From an uncultured Flavobacterium sp. (GTDB taxonomy: Bacteria > Bacteroidota > Bacteroidia > Flavobacteriales > Flavobacteriaceae), in NCBI RefSeq assembly GCF_946481155.1, contig NZ_CAMLMK010000034.1, positions 1 to 25,748 of the forward strand: 25,748 bases of DNA. The letters run 5' to 3'. Below are positions 1 through 7,185 of the stretch, piece by piece (the first letter of the stretch is position 1; each line of letters starts with the position of its first letter). The position numbers and the translations under genes are program-made. Under the pieces are notes generated by a model. That model had not been told where the DNA came from. It saw only the letters and a list, made by a program, of their open reading frames with translations, and did not search any database.

Positions 1-140
1 TTTTGTTGAATTCAACAAAAACTGATTCCAGATCTTCATACATTTCAGGTTCATCCGTATCCAGATAGATAAGAACTTCCCCCTTGAAACTAAATTTTTT
101 AGCGATTTTACCTAAATAGAAACAATCTTCTTTACGCATG
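1..140 (-). CDS. rimM: 16S rRNA processing protein RimM, N-terminal part (runs off the window)
   Basis: This is the first 46 codons of a gene that continues past the left edge. The protein begins [20 protein letters not shown] and continues with a GEVLIYLD stretch. This matches the start of RimM, the 30S maturation factor that binds ribosomal protein S19 and has an N-terminal beta-barrel with the pattern 'xxGKIxKxxGxKGEV'. It starts at the ATG whose first base is position 140, only 15 bp downstream of the rpsP stop codon. The two are therefore almost certainly co-transcribed, and rpsP-rimM is a classic bacterial gene pair. Only the N-terminal domain is visible, so whether the gene is intact cannot be judged. 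The identification rests on the short N-terminus and on the neighbour. Confidence 0.85.
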
Positions 141-155
141 GAACCGCCTTAAAAA

Positions 156-719
156 TTATGCTTGAGTTTCTTCGTTGCTTTCTTCAGCAGCCGGAGCTTC
201 TTCAGTTGCAGCTTCTGCTACTTCTTCAGTTACTTCTGGAGCTTCTTCAACAGCCTCTTCTGCTTTAGCAGCTTCAGCCTGAGCAGCAATACGTTTTGCG
301 TTAGCTTCTTTTTCAGCTTTTAAAGCTTTCGCTTTAGCATCAGCTTCTGCTTTCGATAAACCAGCTTTTTTAGCATCAACAGCACCTGCTTTAGACTCTA
401 ACCAAGCTGCTAATTTAGCGTCAGCCTGTTCTTGAGTTAAAGCACCTTTACGGATTCCTCCATCCAGGTGGTGTTTTAATAAAGCACCTTTGTAAGAAAG
501 GATAGCTCTTGCAGTGTCAGTTGGCTGAGCACCGTTGTGTAACCATTGTACAGCGCTATCAAGGTTTAAGTCGATAGTTGCAGGGTTAGTGTTTGGATTG
601 TAAGTTCCGATTTTTTCTAAGAATTTACCATCTCTTTTCGCGCGTGCATCTGCCGCTACGATCCAGTAAAAAGGTTTCCCTTTTTTACCATGTCTTTGTA
701 ATCTAATTTTTACTGACAT
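156..719 (-). CDS. rpsP: 30S ribosomal protein S16 with a long Ala/Glu/Lys-rich C-terminal tail
   Basis: Ribosomal protein bS16, a small-subunit assembly protein. The N-terminus is diagnostic: MSVKIRLQRHGKKGKPFYWI, then VAADARAKRDGKFLEKIGTYNPNT. The S16 fold occupies about residues 1-80. The remaining ~100 residues form an extension that is first Lys/Ala-rich (about 95-145) and then strongly acidic Glu/Ala-rich to the end (EEVAEAATEEAPAAEE). The usual bacterial S16 is about 80-90 residues, so the tail doubles its size; long tails are, as far as I know, common in this phylum. It is the first gene of a minus-strand operon with rimM 15 bp downstream. A TATCTTTG promoter element lies at 768-775 and a small hairpin (738-752) lies in the predicted leader. 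Confidence 0.97.
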   Translation of the reverse strand: MSVKIRLQRHGKKGKPFYWIVAADARAKRDGKFLEKIGTYNPNTNPATIDLNLDSAVQWLHNGAQPTDTARAILSYKGALLKHHLDGGIRKGALTQEQADAKLAAWLESKAGAVDAKKAGLSKAEADAKAKALKAEKEANAKRIAAQAEAAKAEEAVEEAPEVTEEVAEAATEEAPAAEESNEETQA

Positions 720-737
720 AAATCTTGTGATTAATTT

Positions 738-752
738 GAGGTACTCGACCTC
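738..752 (-). promoter_or_regulatory. Short hairpin in the rpsP 5' leader
   Basis: GAGGT and ACCTC arms of 5 bp flank a 5-nt loop. The hairpin lies between the predicted rpsP transcription start (about 761) and the ATG at 719. There is no T-run, so it is not a terminator. It could be a leader element for autoregulation by S16, but such a short stem can occur by chance. Confidence 0.35.
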
Positions 753-767
753 GGTTATTTAAGGGTG

Positions 768-775
768 CAAAGATA
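768..775 (-). promoter_or_regulatory. rpsP-rimM promoter, -7 element TATCTTTG
   Basis: Read on the minus strand, this is an exact match to the Bacteroidota -7 consensus TAnnTTTG, about 50 bp upstream of the rpsP ATG. A TTG lies at 791-793, only 15 bp further upstream, which is shorter than the usual 17-23 bp spacing. The -33 part is therefore uncertain. Confidence 0.6.
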
Positions 776-867
776 TAAAACTTTACGGTACAAAATAATT
801 TTAGGGCTTTTTTTTATTTCTTCTATCGTTTTGATTCTCTGCTATTTGAAGATTGAAAAGAAAATAC

Positions 868-897
868 TTGGAAATAATTAATTAAAAGTTATTTTTG
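868..897 (+). promoter_or_regulatory. Bacteroidota-type promoter for the DUF6252-like lipoprotein gene
   Basis: TTG at 868-870, a 19-bp spacer, then TATTTTTG at 890-897. This fits the flavobacterial consensus TTG-N17-23-TAnnTTTG. The -7 element overlaps the GTG at 897, so transcription should begin after that codon. This supports the downstream ATG at 930 as the real start. Confidence 0.65.
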
Positions 898-929
898 TGC
901 GTCATATTTCTAATTACAACTCGTCAAAA

Positions 930-1355
930 ATGAAAAAAATAGTTTCGCTGTTTGTTTTAGTAGCAGCATTTGCTTCTTGCGGAGAAGAGATTAAATTCAG
1001 CAATCCTGCATTTCAGGCCACTAAGAATGGCAATATATGGAAAGCCAATGATATGGATGCCATGGCAGATGAAGGTGGGCTTACTATAATAGCAGCTGTT
1101 GGCAGTGAACTGGTAACATTGCATACAACTTCAGGAAACAGAGGAACTTATACATTAAGCGGAAGTTCTGCTAACTCAGCTACCTTTATGTCTGCTGAAG
1201 GCGGCGGGGTAAGTTATGAATCCGTGTCAGGAGAAATTAAGATTACTGAGGCTTTCAGTACAGGAACCGTTACCGGAACATTTAAGTTTGTTGCAGAAGA
1301 CGAAGAAGGCAATCAAGTGACTTTCACTGATGGTAATTTCTATAAAGTGCCGTAA
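930..1355 (+). CDS. Small secreted lipoprotein, probably DUF6252 family
   Basis: A 141-residue predicted lipoprotein of unknown function. From the ATG at 930 it begins MKKIVSLFVLVAAFASCGEE, a short signal peptide ending in a lipobox (FASC) whose Cys would be lipidated. The mature part opens FQATKNGNIWKAND and then alternates short beta-like segments (TTSGNRGTYTLSG, GTVTGTFKFVAED) ending GNFYKVP. This pattern resembles the DUF6252 lipoproteins common in flavobacteria; that assignment is from memory. The upstream in-frame GTG at 897 would add 11 residues in front of the signal peptide and lies inside the promoter's -7 element, so I reject it. It is monocistronic, with its own promoter and a terminator 27 bp after the stop. 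Glu and Asp after the lipobox Cys could affect sorting. Confidence 0.8.
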   Translation: MKKIVSLFVLVAAFASCGEEIKFSNPAFQATKNGNIWKANDMDAMADEGGLTIIAAVGSELVTLHTTSGNRGTYTLSGSSANSATFMSAEGGGVSYESVSGEIKITEAFSTGTVTGTFKFVAEDEEGNQVTFTDGNFYKVP

Positions 1356-1381
1356 TTGCTAAGTCTAAAATACTGATACAG

Positions 1382-1408
1382 AACCACTTCTTCCGAGGTG
1401 GTTTTTTG
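1382..1408 (+). terminator. Rho-independent terminator after the lipoprotein gene
   Basis: A 9-bp stem (1382-1390 with 1395-1403, one T-G wobble), 4-nt loop TTCC, followed by a T-rich run. Confidence 0.85.
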
Positions 1409-1443
1409 TTTTTAGCCAAATAAAACAAAATAAAAACCTAATA

Positions 1444-1477
1444 TTGAGTGAATTGCAATATTATTAGTTTACCTTTA
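1444..1477 (+). promoter_or_regulatory. Possible promoter for the RRM protein gene
   Basis: TTG at 1444-1446, a 23-bp spacer, then TACCTTTA at 1470-1477, which matches TAnnTTTG at all fixed positions except the last. It lies 24 bp before the ATG. It is a weak call because one base is off and the spacer is long. Confidence 0.35.
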
Positions 1478-1500
1478 CCCAGAATTATTAAATAATATAT

Positions 1501-1869
1501 ATGAACATTTTTGTTGGAAGTCTTCCGTTTTCTATTGACGAGGCAGATTTAAGAGAGTCCTTTGAGGCTTATGGTGCAGTAAATTCGGTAAAAATTATTA
1601 CTGATAAATTTACTGGAAGAAGTAAAGGTTTTGGTTTCGTTGAAATGGAAAATGATTCGGAAGCTCAGAAAGCAATCGATGAATTAAACGGCGCTACTGT
1701 TGGTGGCCGTACTATTGTTGTGAACAAGTCAGAACCAAAACCGGAAGGTGAAAGAAGATCTTTCAATAGCAATCGCCCAGCGGGTGGTGGTTATGGAAGT
1801 GGTGGTGGAAACAATCGCGGTGGCGGAAGCTACGGTGGTGGTGGAAACAGCCGTGGAGGAAGATACTAA
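1501..1869 (+). CDS. Glycine-rich RNA-binding protein with one RRM domain
   Basis: A 122-residue RNA-binding protein. Residues 1 to about 80 form a single RNA recognition motif with RNP-2 (IFVGSL, near residue 3) and RNP-1 (KGFGFVEM, near residue 41) both intact, including the aromatic residues that stack on RNA. Residues from about 85 onward are a Gly-rich, Arg/Asn/Ser-containing tail (GGGYGSGGGNNRGGG pattern) ending SRGGRY. This RRM plus RGG-like layout is the one seen in cyanobacterial Rbp and bacterial cold-induced RRM proteins, and it is widespread in Bacteroidota. The likely role is single-stranded RNA binding, perhaps as an RNA chaperone; the targets are unknown. The region before the ATG is A/T-rich with no Shine-Dalgarno. 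It is a single-gene unit ended by the terminator at 1893. Confidence 0.92.
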   Translation: MNIFVGSLPFSIDEADLRESFEAYGAVNSVKIITDKFTGRSKGFGFVEMENDSEAQKAIDELNGATVGGRTIVVNKSEPKPEGERRSFNSNRPAGGGYGSGGGNNRGGGSYGGGGNSRGGRY

Positions 1870-1892
1870 TTTTCTTTTCTGGAAATAACATA

Positions 1893-1920
1893 AGCCGTCT
1901 CATTTGAGGCGGCTTTTTTT
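1893..1920 (+). terminator. Rho-independent terminator after the RRM gene
   Basis: A 9-bp stem (1893-1901 with 1906-1914, one T-G wobble), 4-nt loop, followed by a run of seven T. Confidence 0.9.
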
Positions 1921-1970
1921 ATTCTCCTACTTTGGAGGGGTGCCCGCCGAGACGGGTTGGGTGGTTTTAT
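1921..1970 (+). repeat. Candidate dispersed intergenic repeat, G/C-rich
   Basis: A G/C-rich patch unlike the A/T-rich gaps elsewhere in the window. It holds two small inverted repeats: CTCC/GGAG around 1924-1937, and CCCG/CGGG at 1943-1946 and 1953-1956. From memory, similar 'CTCC..TTTGGAGGGGTG..GGGTGGTT' tracts recur between genes in Flavobacterium genomes. The window has only one copy, so the repeat status is not shown here. Confidence 0.4.
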
Positions 1971-1979
1971 TTTTTCTTT

Positions 1980-2095
1980 TTGGAGCGAATGGTTCGGGCT
2001 TTTTTGCCATCCATTTTCCCGTCTTCGCCTTTAGTCCCCCGCCCAGGCGGTGAAGCTACCGGCTCAACCGGGGCTGGGAGGCTTTCCGTTTGCGT
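1980..2095. repeat. Second candidate dispersed intergenic repeat
   Basis: Together with the preceding element, this fills the 326-bp gap before dnaE. It is G/C-rich with pyrimidine clusters, includes an inverted CCGG..CCGG segment near 2064-2079, and has no convincing open reading frame on either strand. I recall very similar sequence ('GGAGCGAAT..GGGCTTTTTT', 'ACCGGCTCAACCGGGGC') in intergenic regions of other Flavobacterium genomes. It could be a miniature mobile element, a REP-like sequence or a structured RNA; nothing here decides between them. Confidence 0.35.
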
Positions 2096-2113
2096 TTTTG
2101 TTGATAACTAAAA

Positions 2114-2144
2114 TTGATTCTTAAACGCGGAAAATGTATTTTTG
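2114..2144 (+). promoter_or_regulatory. Bacteroidota-type promoter for dnaE
   Basis: TTG at 2114-2116, a 20-bp spacer, then TATTTTTG at 2137-2144: an exact consensus match at normal spacing. The predicted leader is about 45 nt before the ATG at 2196. Confidence 0.65.
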
Positions 2145-2195
2145 AAGCTTCCGTTTTTCAGGAAACCACAATTTTTAAAATCCTCAGTATAAGAT

Positions 2196-5100
2196 ATGTA
2201 CCTAATTTTCGATACCGAAACCACAGGCTTGCCCCGCAGCTGGTCCGCGCCCATTACCGATACCGATAACTGGCCGCGCTGTATCCAGATTGCATGGCAA
2301 TTGCATGACGAGATGGGAAATCTTATCGAACATCAGGATTATCTGGTAAAACCGGAAGGATTCAACATTCCCTACGACGCCGAAAGAATCCACGGTATTT
2401 CCACGGAATTGGCCATGGAGCAGGGAATCGCCCTTTCGGAAGTCCTCGAAAAATTCAATATCGCACTTTCCAAAGCGAAATTCATAGTCGGCCAGAATGT
2501 TGGCTTCGACGTGAATATCATGGGCTGTGAATTTCATCGAATGAACGTAGGTTCAGCTATGGTAAAAATGCCTGTCCTTGACACCTGTACCGAAGTAACG
2601 GCCGAATTGCTGAAACTTCCCGGAGGTAGAGGAGGGAGATACAAATTACCCACGCTAACCGAACTCCATCAATATCTTTTCGGGGTTCCTTTTTCGGAAG
2701 CACACAACGCGACTGCCGACGTAGAGGCTACTACCCGCTGTTTCTTAGAGTTAATCAAACGCGAAGTCTTTACCAAAGAAGAACTCGACGTAACCCCGGA
2801 CTATTTCCGAAACTTCCGCGAAAACAACCCGCAGGAAATCCAACTCATTGGTTTAAAGCATATCAACCTTAAATCAGCTTCGGAAGAAATCAGGAAACGC
2901 CTGCAGCAAATCCAGAAAGAGGAACTGCAAACGCCAATTTCAGAAGAACACCAGCAGGATTTAAAGGAAGCGACTTTCGTACACCTGCACAACCATACCC
3001 AGTTTTCAGTACTGCAGTCCACAATTTCGATTGCAAATCTGGTTTCGGCGGCAGCCAAAAACAAAATGCCGGCCGTAGCCATGACGGATCATGCGAATCT
3101 GATGGGAGCGTTCCATTTTGTGCGTGATGTGCTGAACCACAACAAATCGGCAGCAGCCAAAAATGCAGCAGCTGCAGAAAACGGAGAAGAACCTACTGAA
3201 GTCGAAATGAAACCGATTGTAGGCTGCGAGTTTTTCGTCTGCGAAGATCATAAAGACCGAACCAAGAAAGACAACGGCTATCAGGTCGTTTTCCTGGCAA
3301 AAAATAAAAAAGGCTATCACAATTTAGCCAAAATGTCCTCGATTGCCTATACGGAAGGGTTTTACTATGTGCCCCGAATCGACAGAAAGATCATCGAGCA
3401 ATACAAAGAAGACATTATCGTTCTAACAGGAAATCTCTATGGGGAGATTCCGAGTAAGATCTTAAATATCGGTGAAAACCAGGCGGAAGAAGCTTTGCTT
3501 TGGTGGAAATCCCAATTTGGCGCCGACTTCTACATCGAGCTGATGCGCCACAATCAGGAAGACGAAAACCGCGTCAACCAAACCCTGATTTCGTTTGCCA
3601 GAAAGCATGATATCAAAATTATTGCAACCAACAATACCTTTTACATTTCCAAGGAAGATGCCAATGCCCATGATATTTTACTTTGCGTAAAGGAAGGAGA
3701 AAAGCAGGCAACGCCAATTGGACGCGGCCGTGGTTATCGTTTCGGATTGCCCAATCAGGAATACTATTTCAAGTCGGATGCCGAGATGAAAAAAGTGTTT
3801 TCGGATTTGCCGGAAGCCATCATCAACCTTCAGGAAATTGTCGACAAGATTGAAATTTACTCGCTTTACCGCGATGTTTTGCTTCCAAAATTCGAAATTC
3901 CAAACGAATTTTTAGTCGAAGAAGACAAAGCCGATGAAGGCAAGCGCGGTGAAAATAAATATTTGCGGTACTTAACGTATGAAGGCGCGAAAAGACGCTA
4001 TACTGAAATAACAGAAGAAATACAGGAGCGCATCGACTTCGAATTGCTTACGATTGAGAATTCAGGTTATCCCGGATATTTCCTGATCGTACAGGATTTC
4101 ATTGCCGAAGCGCGTAAGATGGATGTATCCGTTGGACCGGGTCGTGGATCGGCTGCAGGTTCGGTGGTAGCATACTGTTTGGGAATCACCAATATCGATC
4201 CGCTGATGTACAACCTGCTTTTTGAGCGTTTCCTGAATCCGGATCGTGTGTCGTTACCCGATATCGATATCGATTTTGATGACGAAGGCCGAAGCCGCGT
4301 AATGGATTATGTGATCCAGAAATACGGCTCAAAACAGGTAGCGCAGATCATTACTTATGGTACCATGGCTGCTAAATCAGCTATTCGTGATACCGCACGA
4401 GTTTTGGATTTACCACTTTTCGAGGCTGATAAAATTGCGAAATTATTGCCGGGGATGCTGCCGTCAAAATGGAATCTGGCGCGTTTCATGAAAGATTCCG
4501 AAGCCGAAATCAGAAAAGTGTTGCGTCCGGAAGATTTCGACCGTATGAAAGAACTGATTGAACTCTCCAAAGAAGATGATTTGAGCGGAGAAACCATTCA
4601 GCAGGCGCAAATCCTGGAAGGAAACTTAAGAAATACAGGAATCCACGCGTGCGGAGTAATCATTACACCAAGTGATATTACGAATTTCGTTCCGGTGACT
4701 ACAGCGAAGGATTCTGATTTGTACGTGACCCAATTTGACAACTCGGTAGCCGAAAGCGCCGGATTGCTGAAAATGGATTTCCTGGGTCTGAAGACCCTTA
4801 CCCTGATAAAAGATACGGTTAAACTAATAAAATACAGAACCGGGAAAGTGCTCGATCCGGACACGTTCCCGATTGATGATGTAAAGACCTTTGAGCTTTT
4901 CCAACGCGGTGAAACGGTCGGTATCTTCCAGTACGAGAGTGCCGGAATGCAGAAATACATGAAGGAACTGAAGCCTACGGTTTTCAATGACCTGATTGCG
5001 ATGAATGCACTTTATCGTCCGGGACCGATTGCGTATATCCCAAGTTTCATTAAACGAAAGAACGGTGAAGAACCGATCGAGTATGACCTTGAAGCGTGTG

Positions 5101-6707
5101 AAGAATTACTGAAAGACACTTACGGAATTACGGTGTATCAGGAGCAGGTGATGCTTCTGTCCCAAAAACTGGCGGATTTCTCCAAAGGTGATGCCGACGT
5201 ACTCCGTAAGGCGATGGGAAAAAAGCAGCGTGACGTCCTCGATAAGATGAAACCGAAATTCGTCAGTCAGGCTGCAGCGAAAGGCCATCCGGAAGAGAAA
5301 CTGGAGAAAATCTGGAAAGACTGGGAAGCCTTCGCAGAATATGCGTTCAATAAATCCCACTCGACGTGTTATGCCTGGATTGCTTACCAAACGGCCTATC
5401 TGAAAGCCAATTATCCGGCTGAATATATGGCAGCGGTGCTTTCCAATAACATGAGCGATATCAAGCAGGTTTCGTTTTTTATGGAAGAGTGTAAGCGAAT
5501 GGGATTGGACGTTTTAGGTCCGGATGTAAACGAGTCGTTCTACAAGTTTACGGTAAACGAGAACTATGCGGTCCGTTTCGGAATGGGAGCGATTAAAGGT
5601 GTAGGAGAAGGTGCCGTGAATACCATTGTAGAAAACAGAAAAGAAGGCAATTATAAATCTATTTTCGATTTGGCCAAACGAATCGATTTGAGAGCAGCCA
5701 ATAAAAAAGCGTTTGAAAATCTGGCATTAGCCGGCGGTTTTGATTGTTTTACCAATACGCATAGGGCGCAATATTTCCATACCGATGGCGATAACACAAC
5801 TTTCCTTGAAAAAGCGATGCGTTACGGATCGAAGTTTCAGGAAAACGAGAATTCCTCTCAGGTGAGCTTGTTTGGCGATGCTTCCGAAGTGCAGATTCCT
5901 GAGCCGGTTGTACCACCTTGCGCGGAATGGCATACCATGGAAAAACTGGCCAAAGAGAAAGAAGTAGTCGGGATTTACATTTCAGGCCACCCTTTGGACG
6001 ATTATAAATTTGAGATGAAATATTTCTGTTCCACCAAGCTGGAATCGCTGAAAGATTTAAATCCATATGTCGGAAAGAATATTGCCGTTGGAGGAATTGT
6101 GACCGATGTGCAGCACCGAACGGCTAAGAATGGTAAAGGATGGGCGACATTCAACCTGGAAGGGTATGACGAGAGCTGCGAGTTCAGAATCTTCGATGAA
6201 GAGTATTTGAAATTCCGTCATTTCCTTGGGCAGAATCATTTCGTGTACATCCGACTGAATGTAAAAGAAGGTTGGACCAACAGGGAAACGGGTAAGAAAT
6301 CCGATCCCCGAATGCAGTTTTTACAGGTGATTATGCTGCAGGATGTTTTGGCTACATTCGCTAAAAAACTGGTGCTGCAGTTTTCAATTACGGATTTGCG
6401 GGAACATCTGATTATGGAACTAAATGAAATTTTCTCGGCGAACAAAGGAGAAACTACGGTGACATTTGAAGTAATGGAACTGGAGAAAGTCAAAAAAGCA
6501 ATTGAGATTCCCGTAGTGAGTGAGGTTGACGACACTTCAGATACAGATGAAATCGCCGATGAGGTCGAAATGGTTGTTCCGGAAGAAAAAGAGGAAATTA
6601 AGGTGGTAACGAAACTCAGCATGCCGAGCCGAAAACTTAAGATTGCGGTTTCTAATGAGATGTTGACCGAGCTGGAGCGCCTTCAGGTAAATTTTAAACT
6701 GAATTAA
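2196..6707 (+). CDS. dnaE: DNA polymerase III alpha subunit with an N-terminal proofreading exonuclease domain
   Basis: The replicative DNA polymerase catalytic subunit, 1503 residues, about 350 longer than E. coli DnaE. Residues 1 to about 190 are a DEDDh (DnaQ/epsilon-type) 3'-5' exonuclease with all motifs: DTETTG (D6, E8), VGQNVGFD (D105) and HNATAD (H170, D175). Residues from about 260 form the PHP domain, starting FVHLHNHTQFSVLQS (H263, H265, H267). The polymerase core has VGPGRGSAAGS at 646, PDIDIDFDD at 688 (catalytic D689 and D691) and LLKMDFLGLKTLT carrying the third Asp (D861). A C-terminal OB fold (VGGIVTDVQHRTAKNGKGWA) precedes an acidic segment and a short tail. An Ala-rich insert (AAAKNAAAAENGEE) sits inside the PHP domain. 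The start ATG follows a consensus promoter by about 50 bp. It stands alone, and no clear terminator separates it from trxA. Confidence 0.97.
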   Translation: MYLIFDTETTGLPRSWSAPITDTDNWPRCIQIAWQLHDEMGNLIEHQDYLVKPEGFNIPYDAERIHGISTELAMEQGIALSEVLEKFNIALSKAKFIVGQNVGFDVNIMGCEFHRMNVGSAMVKMPVLDTCTEVTAELLKLPGGRGGRYKLPTLTELHQYLFGVPFSEAHNATADVEATTRCFLELIKREVFTKEELDVTPDYFRNFRENNPQEIQLIGLKHINLKSASEEIRKRLQQIQKEELQTPISEEHQQDLKEATFVHLHNHTQFSVLQSTISIANLVSAAAKNKMPAVAMTDHANLMGAFHFVRDVLNHNKSAAAKNAAAAENGEEPTEVEMKPIVGCEFFVCEDHKDRTKKDNGYQVVFLAKNKKGYHNLAKMSSIAYTEGFYYVPRIDRKIIEQYKEDIIVLTGNLYGEIPSKILNIGENQAEEALLWWKSQFGADFYIELMRHNQEDENRVNQTLISFARKHDIKIIATNNTFYISKEDANAHDILLCVKEGEKQATPIGRGRGYRFGLPNQEYYFKSDAEMKKVFSDLPEAIINLQEIVDKIEIYSLYRDVLLPKFEIPNEFLVEEDKADEGKRGENKYLRYLTYEGAKRRYTEITEEIQERIDFELLTIENSGYPGYFLIVQDFIAEARKMDVSVGPGRGSAAGSVVAYCLGITNIDPLMYNLLFERFLNPDRVSLPDIDIDFDDEGRSRVMDYVIQKYGSKQVAQIITYGTMAAKSAIRDTARVLDLPLFEADKIAKLLPGMLPSKWNLARFMKDSEAEIRKVLRPEDFDRMKELIELSKEDDLSGETIQQAQILEGNLRNTGIHACGVIITPSDITNFVPVTTAKDSDLYVTQFDNSVAESAGLLKMDFLGLKTLTLIKDTVKLIKYRTGKVLDPDTFPIDDVKTFELFQRGETVGIFQYESAGMQKYMKELKPTVFNDLIAMNALYRPGPIAYIPSFIKRKNGEEPIEYDLEACEELLKDTYGITVYQEQVMLLSQKLADFSKGDADVLRKAMGKKQRDVLDKMKPKFVSQAAAKGHPEEKLEKIWKDWEAFAEYAFNKSHSTCYAWIAYQTAYLKANYPAEYMAAVLSNNMSDIKQVSFFMEECKRMGLDVLGPDVNESFYKFTVNENYAVRFGMGAIKGVGEGAVNTIVENRKEGNYKSIFDLAKRIDLRAANKKAFENLALAGGFDCFTNTHRAQYFHTDGDNTTFLEKAMRYGSKFQENENSSQVSLFGDASEVQIPEPVVPPCAEWHTMEKLAKEKEVVGIYISGHPLDDYKFEMKYFCSTKLESLKDLNPYVGKNIAVGGIVTDVQHRTAKNGKGWATFNLEGYDESCEFRIFDEEYLKFRHFLGQNHFVYIRLNVKEGWTNRETGKKSDPRMQFLQVIMLQDVLATFAKKLVLQFSITDLREHLIMELNEIFSANKGETTVTFEVMELEKVKKAIEIPVVSEVDDTSDTDEIADEVEMVVPEEKEEIKVVTKLSMPSRKLKIAVSNEMLTELERLQVNFKLN

Positions 6708-6786
6708 AAAATTCCGGATAAAGAATATCAATCTGATCATAATCAAAACTGATTTTCATTCGGGAAACTATTCAAAATAAAATTCC

Positions 6787-6794
6787 TATTTTTG
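6787..6794 (+). promoter_or_regulatory. trxA promoter, -7 element TATTTTTG
   Basis: An exact TAnnTTTG match 22 bp before the trxA ATG. No TTG is found at 17-23 bp upstream, so only the -7 part is supported. Confidence 0.5.
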
Positions 6795-6816
6795 TAGGAC
6801 AAATAAATATAAAATT

Positions 6817-7134
6817 ATGGCTATAGCAATAACAGATGCAACTTTTGAAGAAGTAGTATTAAAATCAGATAAACCGGTATTAGTAGATTTTTGGGCTGCA
6901 TGGTGTGGACCATGTCGTATGGTGGCTCCAATTGTTGACCAAATTAGCGAGGAATATGCCGGTAAAGCAGTAATCGGTAAGGTTGATGTGGATGCTAATC
7001 AGGAATTCGCAGCAAAATATGGTGTTCGTAACATTCCAACGGTTTTGATTTTCCAAAACGGTGAGGTGGTAGGACGTCAGGTAGGTGTAGCGCCAAAGAA
7101 TACTTATACTGAAGCAATCGACGCGTTACTATAA
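6817..7134 (+). CDS. trxA: Thioredoxin
   Basis: A 105-residue cytoplasmic thioredoxin that reduces protein disulfides and is itself recharged by thioredoxin reductase. The protein has the full canonical form: VLVDFWAAWCGPCRM with redox cysteines C30 and C33, the buried Asp (D24) in VDFWA, and the cis-proline P74 in VRNIPTVLIF. The Gly-Val segment that contacts substrates is also present. The length is that of the classical family and there is no signal peptide, so it is not a periplasmic TlpA/ResA-type protein. It has its own -7 promoter element and a strong terminator, so it is probably transcribed independently of dnaE although they share a strand. The neighbouring kinase gene on the other strand ends at the same terminator. 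Confidence 0.97.
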   Translation: MAIAITDATFEEVVLKSDKPVLVDFWAAWCGPCRMVAPIVDQISEEYAGKAVIGKVDVDANQEFAAKYGVRNIPTVLIFQNGEVVGRQVGVAPKNTYTEAIDALL

Positions 7135-7156
7135 TCGAAAGTTGAAAGAAATAAAT

Positions 7157-7185
7157 AAGGTCTGGCGAAAGTCAGGCCTTTTTTT
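7157..7185 (+). terminator. Terminator between trxA and the sensor-kinase gene
   Basis: A 10-bp stem including T-G and G-T wobbles, closed by a GAAA tetraloop (7167-7170), followed by a T-run on the plus strand. It overlaps the stop codon of the minus-strand kinase gene (7184-7186). On the minus strand only short T stretches follow, so it is strongest for trxA and may act weakly for the kinase. Confidence 0.9.

Noticed and set aside
897..929. GTG start extending the DUF6252-like lipoprotein by 11 residues
   Set aside because: The GTG overlaps the -7 element, so it would not be transcribed, and the extension would bury the signal peptide.
2202..6746. About twelve minus-strand open frames of 60-130 residues opposite dnaE
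   Set aside because: They are antisense shadows of a strongly supported gene with no recognisable domains, no promoters and typical Cys/Arg/Phe-rich shadow composition.
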